Positions 23,869 through 32,316 of a DNA stretch of 41,030 bases are shown piece after piece. A program made the translations under genes and the position numbers. The notes under the pieces were generated by a model, which saw only the letters and a list, made by a program, of their open reading frames with translations, had not been told where the DNA came from and made no database searches. Positions within the stretch are counted from its first letter, which is position 1. Each line of letters opens with the position of its first letter. This stretch comes from Limosilactobacillus ingluviei DSM 15946 (lineage in GTDB: Bacteria > Bacillota > Bacilli > Lactobacillales > Lactobacillaceae), in the NCBI RefSeq assembly GCF_001435775.1, contig NZ_AZFK01000040.1, forward strand, positions 1-41,030, in the 5' to 3' direction.

Positions 23869-26484
23869 ATGGCTAAGCAGAATGAAACTCAAGTTACCCA
23901 AGATCCAAAGGCCCGGGCCGAAGCAATGGTGGACGCCTTAGTTAAAAAGGCCCACGCGGCTTTAGACGTCATGCAAGGTTTTGACCAAAAGACGGTTGAC
24001 TACATTACCCACCAAATGGTCGAAGCTGGGCAAGACAAGCACATGGAGTTGGCGATTGAAGCCGTAAAGGAAACCGGCCGGGGTGTGGTCGAAGACAAGG
24101 CGATCAAGAATATGTTCGCAACCGAAGAAATCTGGCACCACATCCGCAAGCACCACACGGTCGGGGTGATTGAAGACAACAAGGCCGATGAATTGATCAC
24201 CGTTGCCGAACCACTGGGGGTCTTAGCAGGGATCACGCCGGTGACCAACCCGACGTCGACGACTTTGTTTAAGGCAATCATTGCCATGAAGACGCGTAAC
24301 CCAATCATCTTTTCCTTCCACCCGCAAGCCTTAGAGTGCTCCCGGCATGCGGCTAAGATCGTCCGCGATGCAGCGATTGCAGCGGGGGCTCCCGAAGGGG
24401 CAATTCAATGGATTGACGAACCAAGCCGGGAAACCAGCACGGCCTTGATCAACCATCCCGGGATTGCCTGCACCCTGGCGACTGGGGGACCAGGGATGGT
24501 TAAGGCGGCTTACTCCACGGGGAAGCCAGCCTTAGGGGTCGGCCCTGGGAATGGGCCCGTCTACATTGAAAAGAGTGCCAACCTTGCCCGGGCCATTAAC
24601 GACCTGGTCTTATCCAAGACCTTTGACAATGGGATGATCTGTGCCACGGAAAACAGTGCCGTGATTGATAAGGAAATCTACGCCGAAGTGAAGGCCGGCT
24701 TAGAAGCCAACCGGGTTTACTTCGTGCCAAAGCAAGATCACGCCAAGTTGCGGACGACGATGTTTAATGAAAAGACCGGGGGCGTCAACGGGCCGATTGC
24801 CGGGATGTCAGCAATGAAGATTGCCGAAATGGCGGGCATTAAGGTCCCAGCCGACACGCAAGTCTTAGCTGTTGAAGTAGAAGAAATCGGGCCCAAGGAA
24901 TTGCTGTCCGGTGAAAAGTTAAGCCCAGTCTTGTCAGTCTACCAAGCCCAAAGCAAGGACGATGCCTTTGCCAAGTGTGAAGCCTTGCTCAACTACGGGG
25001 GCCTGGGCCACACGGCGGCCATTCAAACGACTGATATGGACCTCGCCCGCGAATACGGGGTCGCTATGAAGGCGTCCCGGGTAATCGTCAACTCCCCATC
25101 GGGGCTAGGGGGCATTGGGAACATCTATAACCGGATGACGCCATCGTTAACGTTGGGGACCGGTTCATGGGGGGAAAACTCAATTTCTCACAACGTCACC
25201 GATTACGACCTGCTTAACATCAAGACAATTGCCAAGAGGCGGAATAACATGCAATGGATCAAATTACCACGAATTTACTTTGAACGCGACTCCGTTCGTT
25301 ACCTCAAGGACATGCCAAACATCAACCGGGTCTTCATTGTTACGGGCCCATCGATTTACGCGCACGGCTACGTTGATGTCGTAGTTGATCAATTGAAGTT
25401 GCGGCAAAATGATGTTCAATACTTGGTCTTCTCGGACGTCGAAGCTGACCCATCGACCAAGACGGTTGAAAAAGGGGTCGCCTTGATGAAGTCCTTTAAG
25501 CCCGACACGATTATCGCCCTCGGGGGTGGTTCGCCATTGGACGCGGCCAAGGGGATGTGGATGTTCTACGAAGACGAGAATGCTTCCTTCTTTGGCGCTA
25601 AGCAAAAGTTCTTGAACATCCGTAAGCGGGCCTACCGCTTTGACAAGCCAAGCAAGGCCCAAATGGTCGCCATTCCGACAACGTCCGGGACGGGATCCGA
25701 AGTAACGCCATTTGCCGTTATTACTGACTCCGAGACCCACGTTAAGTACCCGCTGGCTGATTATGCCTTGACGCCAGACGTGGCCATCGTGGACCCGCAA
25801 TTTGTCGACACGGTACCAAAGGGCAACATTGCAGCTTCTGGCTTGGACGTCTTGGCCCACGCGATGGAATCCTACGTTTCCTCGATGGCGTCCGATTACA
25901 CCCGGCCACTGTCCTTGCAAGCCATCAAGCTGGTCTTCCAAAACCTGACTAAGTCTTACAACGGGGATCCGGAAGCCCGGGCGGCGATGCACAATGCTTC
26001 GACGTTGGCGGGGATGGCCTTCGGGAATGCCTTCTTAGGGATCAACCACTCGATTGCCCACAAGTTGGGTGGGGAATTTGGTTTGACCCACGGGATCTGC
26101 ATTGCCATTACCATGCCGCACGTCATCAAGTTCAATGCGACCCTGCCTAAGAAGTTCAGCACGTGGCCGAAGTACGAAGCCTTCCGGGCGGAAGAAGACT
26201 ACGCGACGATTGCCAAGACGATTGGCCTGACTGGTGACAGCAACCAAGCCTTGATTGACCAACTGTGCGAAAAGGTCAAGGAATTGGCCCACTCCGTTGG
26301 GGTGACCTTGAGCTTGAAGGCTTGGGGCGTTGACAAGGCCCACTTCGACCAAGTGGTTGACAAGTTAGCCGCCTTGGCCTACGAAGACCAATGTACGACG
26401 GCCAACCCGCAAGAACCACTGATCAGCGACCTGAAGCAAATCATGATCGATGAATACGACGGCAAGGGTGTCGAAACCAAGTAA
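23869..26484 (+). CDS. adhE: Bifunctional acetaldehyde-CoA/alcohol dehydrogenase
   Basis: An 871-residue cytosolic enzyme that forms spirosomes and reduces acetyl-CoA through acetaldehyde to ethanol, reoxidising two NADH. Residues 1-450 are the aldehyde dehydrogenase half, with the catalytic cysteine in DNGMICATENS and the cofactor region GGPGMVKAAYSTGKPALGVGPG. Residues about 460-871 are the iron-dependent alcohol dehydrogenase, with IALGGGSPLDAAKGMW, HAMESYVSSMASDYT and iron ligands in NHSIAHKLGGEFGLTHG. Full length. It starts behind AAGGAGGA. In heterofermentative lactobacilli it is the main NADH sink of the phosphoketolase pathway, which fits the Rex sites upstream. Codon use is strongly biased (AAG, GCC, ATC), indicating high expression. 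Confidence 0.98.
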   Translation: MAKQNETQVTQDPKARAEAMVDALVKKAHAALDVMQGFDQKTVDYITHQMVEAGQDKHMELAIEAVKETGRGVVEDKAIKNMFATEEIWHHIRKHHTVGVIEDNKADELITVAEPLGVLAGITPVTNPTSTTLFKAIIAMKTRNPIIFSFHPQALECSRHAAKIVRDAAIAAGAPEGAIQWIDEPSRETSTALINHPGIACTLATGGPGMVKAAYSTGKPALGVGPGNGPVYIEKSANLARAINDLVLSKTFDNGMICATENSAVIDKEIYAEVKAGLEANRVYFVPKQDHAKLRTTMFNEKTGGVNGPIAGMSAMKIAEMAGIKVPADTQVLAVEVEEIGPKELLSGEKLSPVLSVYQAQSKDDAFAKCEALLNYGGLGHTAAIQTTDMDLAREYGVAMKASRVIVNSPSGLGGIGNIYNRMTPSLTLGTGSWGENSISHNVTDYDLLNIKTIAKRRNNMQWIKLPRIYFERDSVRYLKDMPNINRVFIVTGPSIYAHGYVDVVVDQLKLRQNDVQYLVFSDVEADPSTKTVEKGVALMKSFKPDTIIALGGGSPLDAAKGMWMFYEDENASFFGAKQKFLNIRKRAYRFDKPSKAQMVAIPTTSGTGSEVTPFAVITDSETHVKYPLADYALTPDVAIVDPQFVDTVPKGNIAASGLDVLAHAMESYVSSMASDYTRPLSLQAIKLVFQNLTKSYNGDPEARAAMHNASTLAGMAFGNAFLGINHSIAHKLGGEFGLTHGICIAITMPHVIKFNATLPKKFSTWPKYEAFRAEEDYATIAKTIGLTGDSNQALIDQLCEKVKELAHSVGVTLSLKAWGVDKAHFDQVVDKLAALAYEDQCTTANPQEPLISDLKQIMIDEYDGKGVETK

Positions 26485-26506
26485 GCCGTTGACAATTAAC
26501 TAGCTA

Positions 26507-26544
26507 AAAAGCCCTGGTGAGCACTACGCTCGACCAGGGCTTTT
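26507..26544. terminator. Bidirectional terminator between adhE and the binding-protein gene
   Basis: AAAAGCCCTGGT (26507-26518) pairs perfectly with ACCAGGGCTTTT (26533-26544). A/T tracts on both sides let it work for both convergent genes. Confidence 0.9.
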
Positions 26545-26555
26545 CGCGTTGATCG

Positions 26556-27413
26556 TTACTTGAATTGATCGACGGGGCCGAGGTAATCAGTATCAATCCC
26601 CAACCATTTCTTGTTGATTTGGCGCAAGGTCCCATCTTTTTGCAAGACCCCGAGGGCGTAGTTGATTTTCTTAACCAGGGTGCGGTCCTTTTTCCGGATT
26701 CCCACGGCGACTTCGTCTTGGGGAAAGACGTCCGAACCAATTAACTTATAGTCATTGGAACCAGCGAGGTGCTTAGCGTAGTAACCACCATAGACCGTCC
26801 CGGTTAAGACCCCGTCGATGCGGCCGGCTTTAAGGTCCAAGAAGGCCGAGTTGTTGTCTTGGTAGATAATCCGGCCTTTGACGTAGCGCTTCAGCTTAGC
26901 GGGGTACTTGTAAAAATCAGTATAAGCGGTCGAACCTTGTTGCAAACCGACCACTTTGCCTTTCATATCAGCAAAGGAATTGATCCCGGCATCCTTGCGC
27001 ACTACCAAGGATTGGCCGCTACGCTCATACACCCGGCTGAAGGCTTGCTGTTTGGCCCGGGCGGGGGTGGCGGTGTAGCCATTCCAGATGACATCAATCG
27101 TGCCGTTTTTAAGTTCGGTTTCCTTCATCGCCCAATCGATCGACTGGAATTCGGGCTTGAGGCCCAAGACTTTGCAAACGGCCCGGGATAAATCAACGTC
27201 GTAGCCGACTAGCGTCCCATTCTTTTGCCGGAAGTCCATCGGCACAAAACTATCATCGACCCCGATCAGCAGGGTTCCTCGCTTTTTGATCTGGGCCCAT
27301 TGATCACTTTGATCTGCCCGTTGGTTGGCCAAGCTGCCGACGGGACTGATCAAGAGACTTACGATTAGGGTTGCAATCAAACTGAAACTGATTAACCAAC
27401 GCTTTTTTTGCAT
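26556..27413 (-). CDS. Amino-acid ABC transporter substrate-binding protein, T-box controlled
   Basis: A 285-residue family-3 solute-binding protein. An N-terminal signal or anchor (residues about 5-28, ending SPVGSLANQ) has no lipobox cysteine, unusual for a Gram-positive binding protein; it could be retained by the uncleaved helix or released. The mature part has the amino-acid-binding pattern GTLLIGVDDSFVPMDF, VGYDVDLSRAV, KETELKNGTIDVIWNGYT and GKVVGLQQGSTA. No permease or ATPase gene is adjacent, so it must work with components coded elsewhere. The T-box leader upstream ties expression to uncharged tRNA, probably tRNA-His, so histidine is the inferred ligand. Start behind GGAGGGACC. Confidence 0.88.
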   Translation of the reverse strand: MQKKRWLISFSLIATLIVSLLISPVGSLANQRADQSDQWAQIKKRGTLLIGVDDSFVPMDFRQKNGTLVGYDVDLSRAVCKVLGLKPEFQSIDWAMKETELKNGTIDVIWNGYTATPARAKQQAFSRVYERSGQSLVVRKDAGINSFADMKGKVVGLQQGSTAYTDFYKYPAKLKRYVKGRIIYQDNNSAFLDLKAGRIDGVLTGTVYGGYYAKHLAGSNDYKLIGSDVFPQDEVAVGIRKKDRTLVKKINYALGVLQKDGTLRQINKKWLGIDTDYLGPVDQFK

Positions 27414-27454
27414 AAACGGTCCCTCCTTTAACTGACATGAACGGAAACAAGAAT

Positions 27455-27715
27455 AAAAAAAGCGCCCCCGCCACCAAAAATGGTGACGGGGGCGCTGGGC
27501 GCGGTCCCACCCCGAATCCCTGCTTTTTCACAAAACCAGGCTCAGTAGGTTCAATCATTAAACCCGTGGTGATAACGGCCGCCGACCGGCCCACGCTTAC
27601 TGCCTTCAGCGGGGCAACTGACAGGGGTGATTCACTTTACCGGTTTGGTCGGCTTTCACCAGTTCCGACTCGCTGGACAAACCAAGTCAAGTTACTAGTC
27701 TGCTCGTGGTTGTTA
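27455..27715 (-). promoter_or_regulatory. T-box riboswitch leader (probably histidine-specific)
   Basis: Minus strand. Specifier domain: AGTA (27696-27693) opposite GAA (27633-27631), with ACTT/AAGT pairing above, and a distal stem GTCGG/CCGAC enclosing AACTGGTGAAAG. The T-box proper is GGGGTGGGACCGCG (27513-27500). The terminator AGCGCCCCC/GGGGGCGCT (27455-27496) ends in seven T. The triplets after GAA read TCACCC: UCA (Ser) directly or CAC (His) one base on. The acceptor-end bulge UGGG (27509-27506) demands discriminator C or U, which favours tRNA-His (C73) over Ser or Ile. Confidence 0.9.
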
Positions 27716-27720
27716 ATGAT

Positions 27721-27749
27721 AATCTAATCGAATTCTCATTCTTTGTCAA
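27721..27749 (-). promoter_or_regulatory. Promoter of the T-box/binding-protein unit
   Basis: Minus-strand TTGACA (27749-27744), 17 bp, TAGATT (27726-27721). The -35 lies inside the last codons of the upstream M20 peptidase gene. Confidence 0.65.
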
Positions 27750-28887
27750 GGGCCGCGAAAAAATTGTGGGCAATTTGTTGGTACACGGCCGGCGCAACGA
27801 GAAATTCCGCGAGGTTCAAATGTTCATTTACCTGGTGCGATTGGGTGTCATCGCCCGGGCCGTATTCCACGAAGGCAAAATCCGGATTGCCCTTAACGTA
27901 CATCGACGCGTCAGTGGCGCCCTTGGAAATGACGACGGGTGCGTCAACTTGGTTAATTTCCTTCACGGCGGCTTGCACCTGGGTGATAAACGGGTTACTT
28001 GGGTCCGTGACGACCGGAGCAAAGTCGCCGACTACTTCTAGCTCCAAGGCCGCCCCGCCTTGGTTGAGGCGCTCAATAATGGCTTGCAAGCGGACGTGGG
28101 TCGCTTGGTTGTCGCATTCCGGAATGGTGCGGACGTTGCCTTTTAAAAAGGCCGCGTCCGGGATCGTGTTCAACTGTTCGCCCCCGTGCAGGACCGTAAT
28201 CGAGTGGACCAAGGCGCCTAAGACCGGATTGTCATCGACCTCATCAAACGCCGTTTGTTCGGCGTTGATGAAATCAACCAGGTCCATCAAGGCGTTGTGG
28301 CCAAGGGCGGGGGTGGAACTGTGGACGGCTTTGCCGCGGGCGTGGACGATGTAATCAAAGGAACCGCAGTGCGCGTATTCGATCGTTTGGGAAGAAGCTT
28401 CGGCCATGACCAAGGCCTTAACGCCTGCTAAGTAACCGCGTTGGGTCAAGGCTGTGGCGCCCGTACCGCTGCCTTCCTCATCACCAGATAGCAAGAGGCG
28501 AATCGTACCCGCTTTGGGCAGCCCGGCGGCATGCAACTCGATTAAGGCAATGACGGTCGCAATCAGCCCGCCCTTCATGTCAACGGCGCCCCGCCCGTAG
28601 ATGGCACCGTCATGGATTGCCGCCGCAAAGGGGCCCGTTTGCCAGGCCCCGGCTGCATTGGGCGCGACCGTATCGAGGTGGCCAGCAAAGGCCAGAATTG
28701 GCTCCTGGCCCGTCCCAATTTCGGCGACCAGCCCCGCCCGGTGGGGGGCGAATTCGACCAGTTCACTCTGAATGCCGTGCTCAGCCAGGACTTGCTGGAG
28801 CCACTGGGCCAGCGGGGCTTCGTTGCCGTTAGCGGTATTAAATTGGATCGCCTTTTTTAATAAGGCGAGGCGCGCGTTGTCTTCCAT
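27736..28887 (-). CDS. M20-family metallopeptidase (ArgE/DapE-like)
   Basis: A 383-residue zinc hydrolase of the ArgE/DapE/ACY1 family. Metal and catalytic residues appear in order: FAGHLDTVAP, GRGAVDMKGG (bridging Asp), SGDEEGSG (general base and ligand Glu), a ligand region in VMAEASS, and the C-terminal histidine in SHQVNEH. The lid domain lies between about residues 175 and 290. Lactobacillus relatives are usually annotated as succinyl-diaminopimelate desuccinylase, but dipeptidase and amino-acid deacylase activities share this sequence pattern, so the substrate is open. It lies 68 bp downstream of the amidase gene on the same strand with no strong terminator, so cotranscription is likely. 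Confidence 0.9.
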   Translation of the reverse strand: MEDNARLALLKKAIQFNTANGNEAPLAQWLQQVLAEHGIQSELVEFAPHRAGLVAEIGTGQEPILAFAGHLDTVAPNAAGAWQTGPFAAAIHDGAIYGRGAVDMKGGLIATVIALIELHAAGLPKAGTIRLLLSGDEEGSGTGATALTQRGYLAGVKALVMAEASSQTIEYAHCGSFDYIVHARGKAVHSSTPALGHNALMDLVDFINAEQTAFDEVDDNPVLGALVHSITVLHGGEQLNTIPDAAFLKGNVRTIPECDNQATHVRLQAIIERLNQGGAALELEVVGDFAPVVTDPSNPFITQVQAAVKEINQVDAPVVISKGATDASMYVKGNPDFAFVEYGPGDDTQSHQVNEHLNLAEFLVAPAVYQQIAHNFFAALDKE

Positions 28888-28955
28888 CTCGATCAGCCTT
28901 TCTCATTTGTTTTTAATCTACTCTCATCATACGAGAGCCGGAAAGAAAAGTAAAG

Positions 28956-30425
28956 TTAGTTGGCATGCAGAAAATGGAATTGACCGTGACGCTCAAAGCA
29001 GGCGGCGATTTGCAGCAGTTGCAGTTCTTGGCCCTTGCCGGCGATAAATTGAATCCCGAGGGGCAGCCCGGCGTCAGTTACGTAGGTTGGTAAGCTGATC
29101 GCCGGTTCCCCTGTTAAGTTGGCTTGCTGGGTAAAGGGCGAGCGGGTCAAAGCGGCCAGCCACTGGTCCCAAATGAACTGTTGTTGCTCCGCCGGGCTTA
29201 GTTCGGTAATGTGGGCCATGGTGGCCAACTCGGCGGGGGTATTCAAGGACTGGTCGATGCGTGGGGCGATCGTGGCGGTGGTCGGCGTCAGCAAAAGGTC
29301 GTATTGCTCGTGGAAGTGGGCCATTTGTTCACCAGCCAAATCCCAGGCACTTAAGGCCCGGCTGTACTGACTGGCCGAGACGTGGGTCCCGGTCTGATAC
29401 AGGGCCCAGGTGAGCGGTTCCATGTCGGCTGGGGTAACCGGCCGCCCCAACCCAGCGGCAATTTGGTCAAACATTGCCGCCGTTTCGCCCTCATTCATCA
29501 GGTAGTAGGTCTCCATCAATTGACGACCGTTGGTGGGCCAGTCGACTTCTTCAACGGTTAAACCTTGCCCTTGCAAAAAAGCCACGGCTTGTTGGACGGC
29601 TTGCACGGCTTCATCGTCAACCGGCGTGCCAACTGGTGAGGTGGTTAAATAACCAATTTTAAGGGGTGGTAATTCGTTTAAACGGTCAGTAAAACTGGCG
29701 GCTAAGGGAACCTGGAACACCGCGGCGGGTTGCAGGGCCTGGAGGGCTTCCAAGAGCCAGGCCGTGTCGGTGACGGAGCGGGTAATGGCAAAACTGCCGG
29801 CTGCGCCTTGCCAAGACCGCCAATCGGTCGGACCGGTCACAATCCGCCCCCGGGTCGGTTTTAAGCCGATGGTTCCGGTCCAAGAGGCTGGAATGCGGAT
29901 GGAGCCGCCGCCATCGCTAGCGGCGGCCAGGGGAAGGAGTCCGGCAGCGACCGCCGCCCCGGCCCCTCCTGACGAACCACCCGGGTAGTAAGCAAGATTC
30001 CACGGGTTATGCGCATCACCATACATTTGGGAATCGGTTACGTTTTTAAAGCCAAATTCGGGATAATTGGTTTGACCGATAATCACAAATCCCGCCGCTT
30101 CCAAGGCCTTGGTAAAGTTGCTGGATTGGGTGGCAACTTGGTCGGCAAAGAGGCGGTTGGCGTTGGTCGCAGGTAAGCCGGCTTTGGCCTGCCCCAGGCC
30201 CTTGAGTAACAGTGGGACCCCTAAGAAGGGTTGCCCGTGATCGACCAGGCGGTCAGCGTCGCGTTCGGCTTGGGTGCGCCGTTCGCTGATCACGGCGTTG
30301 AGCTGGGGATTTTGCCGTTCAATTTGGTCAAAAGCGGCCGCAATCAGCTCCCGGGCACTGACTTGCTTGGTGCGCACCAAGTGGGCTAAATGCGTTGCCG
30401 ACTGTAACATCAGGTTTTCGCTCAT
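28956..30425 (-). CDS. Amidase-signature family amidase
   Basis: A 489-residue hydrolase with the Ser-cisSer-Lys triad: Lys in VPLLLKGLG, cis-Ser in GGSSGGAGAAVAAGLLP, and the nucleophile in DGGGSIRIPAS. The GatA-like fold is clear, but GatA partners gatB and gatC are absent and the length and C-terminus fit stand-alone amidases. Substrate unknown (peptide amides or small carboxamides). ATG at 30425 is chosen because GGAAAGG is nine bases upstream; in-frame TTG 30443 and ATG 30434 are too close or precede the site. Followed by the M20 peptidase, suggesting joint peptide or amide catabolism. Confidence 0.92.
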   Translation of the reverse strand: MSENLMLQSATHLAHLVRTKQVSARELIAAAFDQIERQNPQLNAVISERRTQAERDADRLVDHGQPFLGVPLLLKGLGQAKAGLPATNANRLFADQVATQSSNFTKALEAAGFVIIGQTNYPEFGFKNVTDSQMYGDAHNPWNLAYYPGGSSGGAGAAVAAGLLPLAAASDGGGSIRIPASWTGTIGLKPTRGRIVTGPTDWRSWQGAAGSFAITRSVTDTAWLLEALQALQPAAVFQVPLAASFTDRLNELPPLKIGYLTTSPVGTPVDDEAVQAVQQAVAFLQGQGLTVEEVDWPTNGRQLMETYYLMNEGETAAMFDQIAAGLGRPVTPADMEPLTWALYQTGTHVSASQYSRALSAWDLAGEQMAHFHEQYDLLLTPTTATIAPRIDQSLNTPAELATMAHITELSPAEQQQFIWDQWLAALTRSPFTQQANLTGEPAISLPTYVTDAGLPLGIQFIAGKGQELQLLQIAACFERHGQFHFLHAN

Positions 30426-30492
30426 TGCAAGCATCCTTTCCAAAAAAACAAATTTTAGTGGCTAATTGCTTTTTATCTTACCACTTATTTCT

Positions 30493-30530
30493 TGTAAGCG
30501 CTTGAATTTAGTGGTTAAATTATATACGAT
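30493..30530 (+). promoter_or_regulatory. Permease promoter with CcpA cre site
   Basis: TGTAAGCGCTTGAA (30493-30506) matches cre (TGWAARCGYTWNCW) at 13 of 14 positions and overlaps the -35 TTGAAT (30502-30507); a 17-bp spacer leads to TACGAT (30525-30530). The similar sequences TTTTAGTGGCTAATT and ATTTAGTGGTTAAATT occur at about 30453 and 30506. Confidence 0.65.
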
Positions 30531-30572
30531 TTGAGGGTAAATGTTAATAGTTCTTAAAAGGTGGGATGCAAA

Positions 30573-31253
30573 ATGGAAGCTTTATTGCAACAGCTCTCGA
30601 TTCCGGGCTATTTTGATGCGCCGCTGGCCGTTTCGTCCTTGCCAACGATTCTAAGTGGGTTGCCGATGTCGTTGTTGTTATTGGCGATTTGCTTTAGTTT
30701 GGCAAACGTCTTGGGCTTTGTCATCATGTTGATGCGGATCAGTCGTTTTAAAATTTTGCAGTGGCCGGCCCGGTTTTATATTTCCTTTTTCCGGGGGGTG
30801 CCAATGCTGGTTGTTTTGTTTTTGACTTACTTTGGGTTGAACCTGGACGCCATTCCAGCGGCCATTTTATCGCTGACGATTGTACCAGCGGCCTTTATTG
30901 CCGAGTACTACCGATCCGCCTTTATTGCGATTGACCCGGGCCAGTTAGAAGCGGGGTTGTCATTGGGCTTTTCTTACCTTGGGGTGGTCTACCACATTCT
31001 CCTGCCCCAGGCCTTTCGGATTGCAATTCCGTCCTTGGGGAACGTTTTGCTGGATTTGTTTAAGGGCACTTCATTGGTAGCGATGATCACGGTTTCCGAA
31101 ATGTTTATGCAGGCCAAAATTGTGGCCGGGGCCAACCAAGACTACATGACGATCTACATCGTGATTGCCATCATTTACTGGCTGGTTTGCTGTTTGATGT
31201 CTTTTGGCCAAGATGTCTTAGAACGCTACTTAAATCGTCATTTTGCGCAATAA
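30573..31253 (+). CDS. Amino-acid ABC transporter permease
   Basis: A 226-residue HisMQ/GlnP-type membrane subunit with about five helices. The N-terminal GLPMSLLLLAICFSLANVLG and the ATPase-coupling (EAA) loop EAGLSLGFSYLGVVYHILLPQAFRIAIPSLGN are diagnostic; YISFFRGVPMLVVLFLTYFGL is the usual RGTPLLVQLF segment. ATG 30573 is preferred (AAAAGGTGGG eight or so bases upstream) over GTG 30561. Its binding protein follows at 31327, but no ATP-binding subunit gene lies on either side, so a shared ATPase is implied. Substrate likely a polar amino acid or cystine; not assignable. Confidence 0.92.
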   Translation: MEALLQQLSIPGYFDAPLAVSSLPTILSGLPMSLLLLAICFSLANVLGFVIMLMRISRFKILQWPARFYISFFRGVPMLVVLFLTYFGLNLDAIPAAILSLTIVPAAFIAEYYRSAFIAIDPGQLEAGLSLGFSYLGVVYHILLPQAFRIAIPSLGNVLLDLFKGTSLVAMITVSEMFMQAKIVAGANQDYMTIYIVIAIIYWLVCCLMSFGQDVLERYLNRHFAQ

Positions 31254-31261
31254 AGCACAAA

Positions 31262-31298
31262 TGAGAGCGCTTGCTTTTCTGGCAAAATCACTTATCAT
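31262..31298 (+). promoter_or_regulatory. Second cre site and internal promoter before the binding-protein gene
   Basis: TGAGAGCGCTTGCT (31262-31275) matches cre at 13 of 14 positions and overlaps TTGCTT (31271-31276); 16 bp on is TATCAT (31293-31298). The lipoprotein may thus be transcribed more than the permease, as is common for binding proteins. Confidence 0.6.
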
Positions 31299-31326
31299 GT
31301 AACCATCAACTTTAGGAGGAAGTACT

Positions 31327-32193
31327 ATGTTTTTCAAATCACGTCGGATGAAATTAGCGGCGGTCGCGGCAGCGGCCTTGTTGGTCGTTGGGGGCTTGAC
31401 AGCGTGTGGTAAAAAGTCAACCGCCACGCCGAAAACTTTAACCGTTGCGACTTCCGGGACCCTGTATCCAACCTCGTACCATGACTCTAAGACCAAGAAG
31501 CTGACGGGCTACGACATCGAAGTCGTTCGGGCCGTGGCCAAGGACTTGGGGATGAAGGTCAAGTTTAAGGAATACAACGTCGATGGGCAATTGGCCGCGG
31601 TTAAATCCGGGAAGGCCGACTTAGCCGTGAATGATTTTGCCATCTCACCAGCCCGGCAAAAGCAATTCTTGATGTCAACGCCATTTAAGCACTCCTTTAA
31701 CAGTATCGTGGTGCGGGCCAGCGATGACTCCGGGATTCATTCTTGGGCCGACATTAAGGGCAAGAAAGCGGCTGGGGAAGCCGGGACGGGTTACCAACGC
31801 TTGGCCCAACAATTGGGAGCCCAATTGGTCAACTACGACAATGTTTCAAATGACGTTTACTTAAAGGACGTCAAGAATGGCAAGACGGACTTGATCATGA
31901 ATGACTACTACCTGCAAAAATTAGCCCTAAAGGCGGTGCCGGACAGTGGTTTGAAGATTTTGCCAAACATGTACTTTACCACCAACCTCGATGGCGCTGG
32001 GGAAGGAATGATTATCAACAAGCAGGATAAGGCCCTGCAAAAGAAGATCAACAAGTCCTTAAAGAAGCTGCTCAAGGATGGGACGATCAAGAAGATTGCC
32101 GAAAAGTACTACGGAGCTGACGTTACCAAGCAACCAAAGGTCCACATCTCCAAGCACTTTACGATTTCTGACCAATACACTGGCCGCAATTAG
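31327..32193 (+). CDS. Amino-acid-binding lipoprotein of an ABC transporter
   Basis: A 288-residue family-3 solute-binding lipoprotein. The signal peptide ends in a lipobox GLTACGKK with the lipidated Cys near residue 27. Then follow TLTVATSGTLYPTSYHDSKT, GYDIEVVRAVAKDLGMKV, the segment LAAVKSGKADLAVNDFAISPAR, and WADIKGKKAAGEAGTGYQ, all typical. It is anchored outside the membrane and would deliver substrate to the permease at 30573. Ribosome site AGGAGGAA. The family includes cystine, glutamine and arginine binders; I cannot choose. A strong terminator follows. Confidence 0.93.
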   Translation: MFFKSRRMKLAAVAAAALLVVGGLTACGKKSTATPKTLTVATSGTLYPTSYHDSKTKKLTGYDIEVVRAVAKDLGMKVKFKEYNVDGQLAAVKSGKADLAVNDFAISPARQKQFLMSTPFKHSFNSIVVRASDDSGIHSWADIKGKKAAGEAGTGYQRLAQQLGAQLVNYDNVSNDVYLKDVKNGKTDLIMNDYYLQKLALKAVPDSGLKILPNMYFTTNLDGAGEGMIINKQDKALQKKINKSLKKLLKDGTIKKIAEKYYGADVTKQPKVHISKHFTISDQYTGRN

Positions 32194-32204
32194 ATAGAAT
32201 GCAC

Positions 32205-32239
32205 AAAGTCCCGCACGTTGCGATCGTGCGGGACTTTTT
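32205..32239 (+). terminator. Terminator after the binding lipoprotein
   Basis: AAAGTCCCGCACG (32205-32217) pairs with CGTGCGGGACTTT (32225-32237), followed by T. The remaining bases to 32316 hold nothing I can identify. Confidence 0.9.
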
Positions 32240-32316
32240 CTTATATAATTTAAAATTTAACCGGCGAAAACTTAAAAAATCAAGATTATTTAAACGCTTG
32301 TGCTAGTGTGAGCAAA

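Noticed and set aside
25264-25992. 242-codon minus-strand frame inside adhE
   Set aside because: Antisense shadow of the iron-dependent dehydrogenase domain; no ribosome site or family resemblance.
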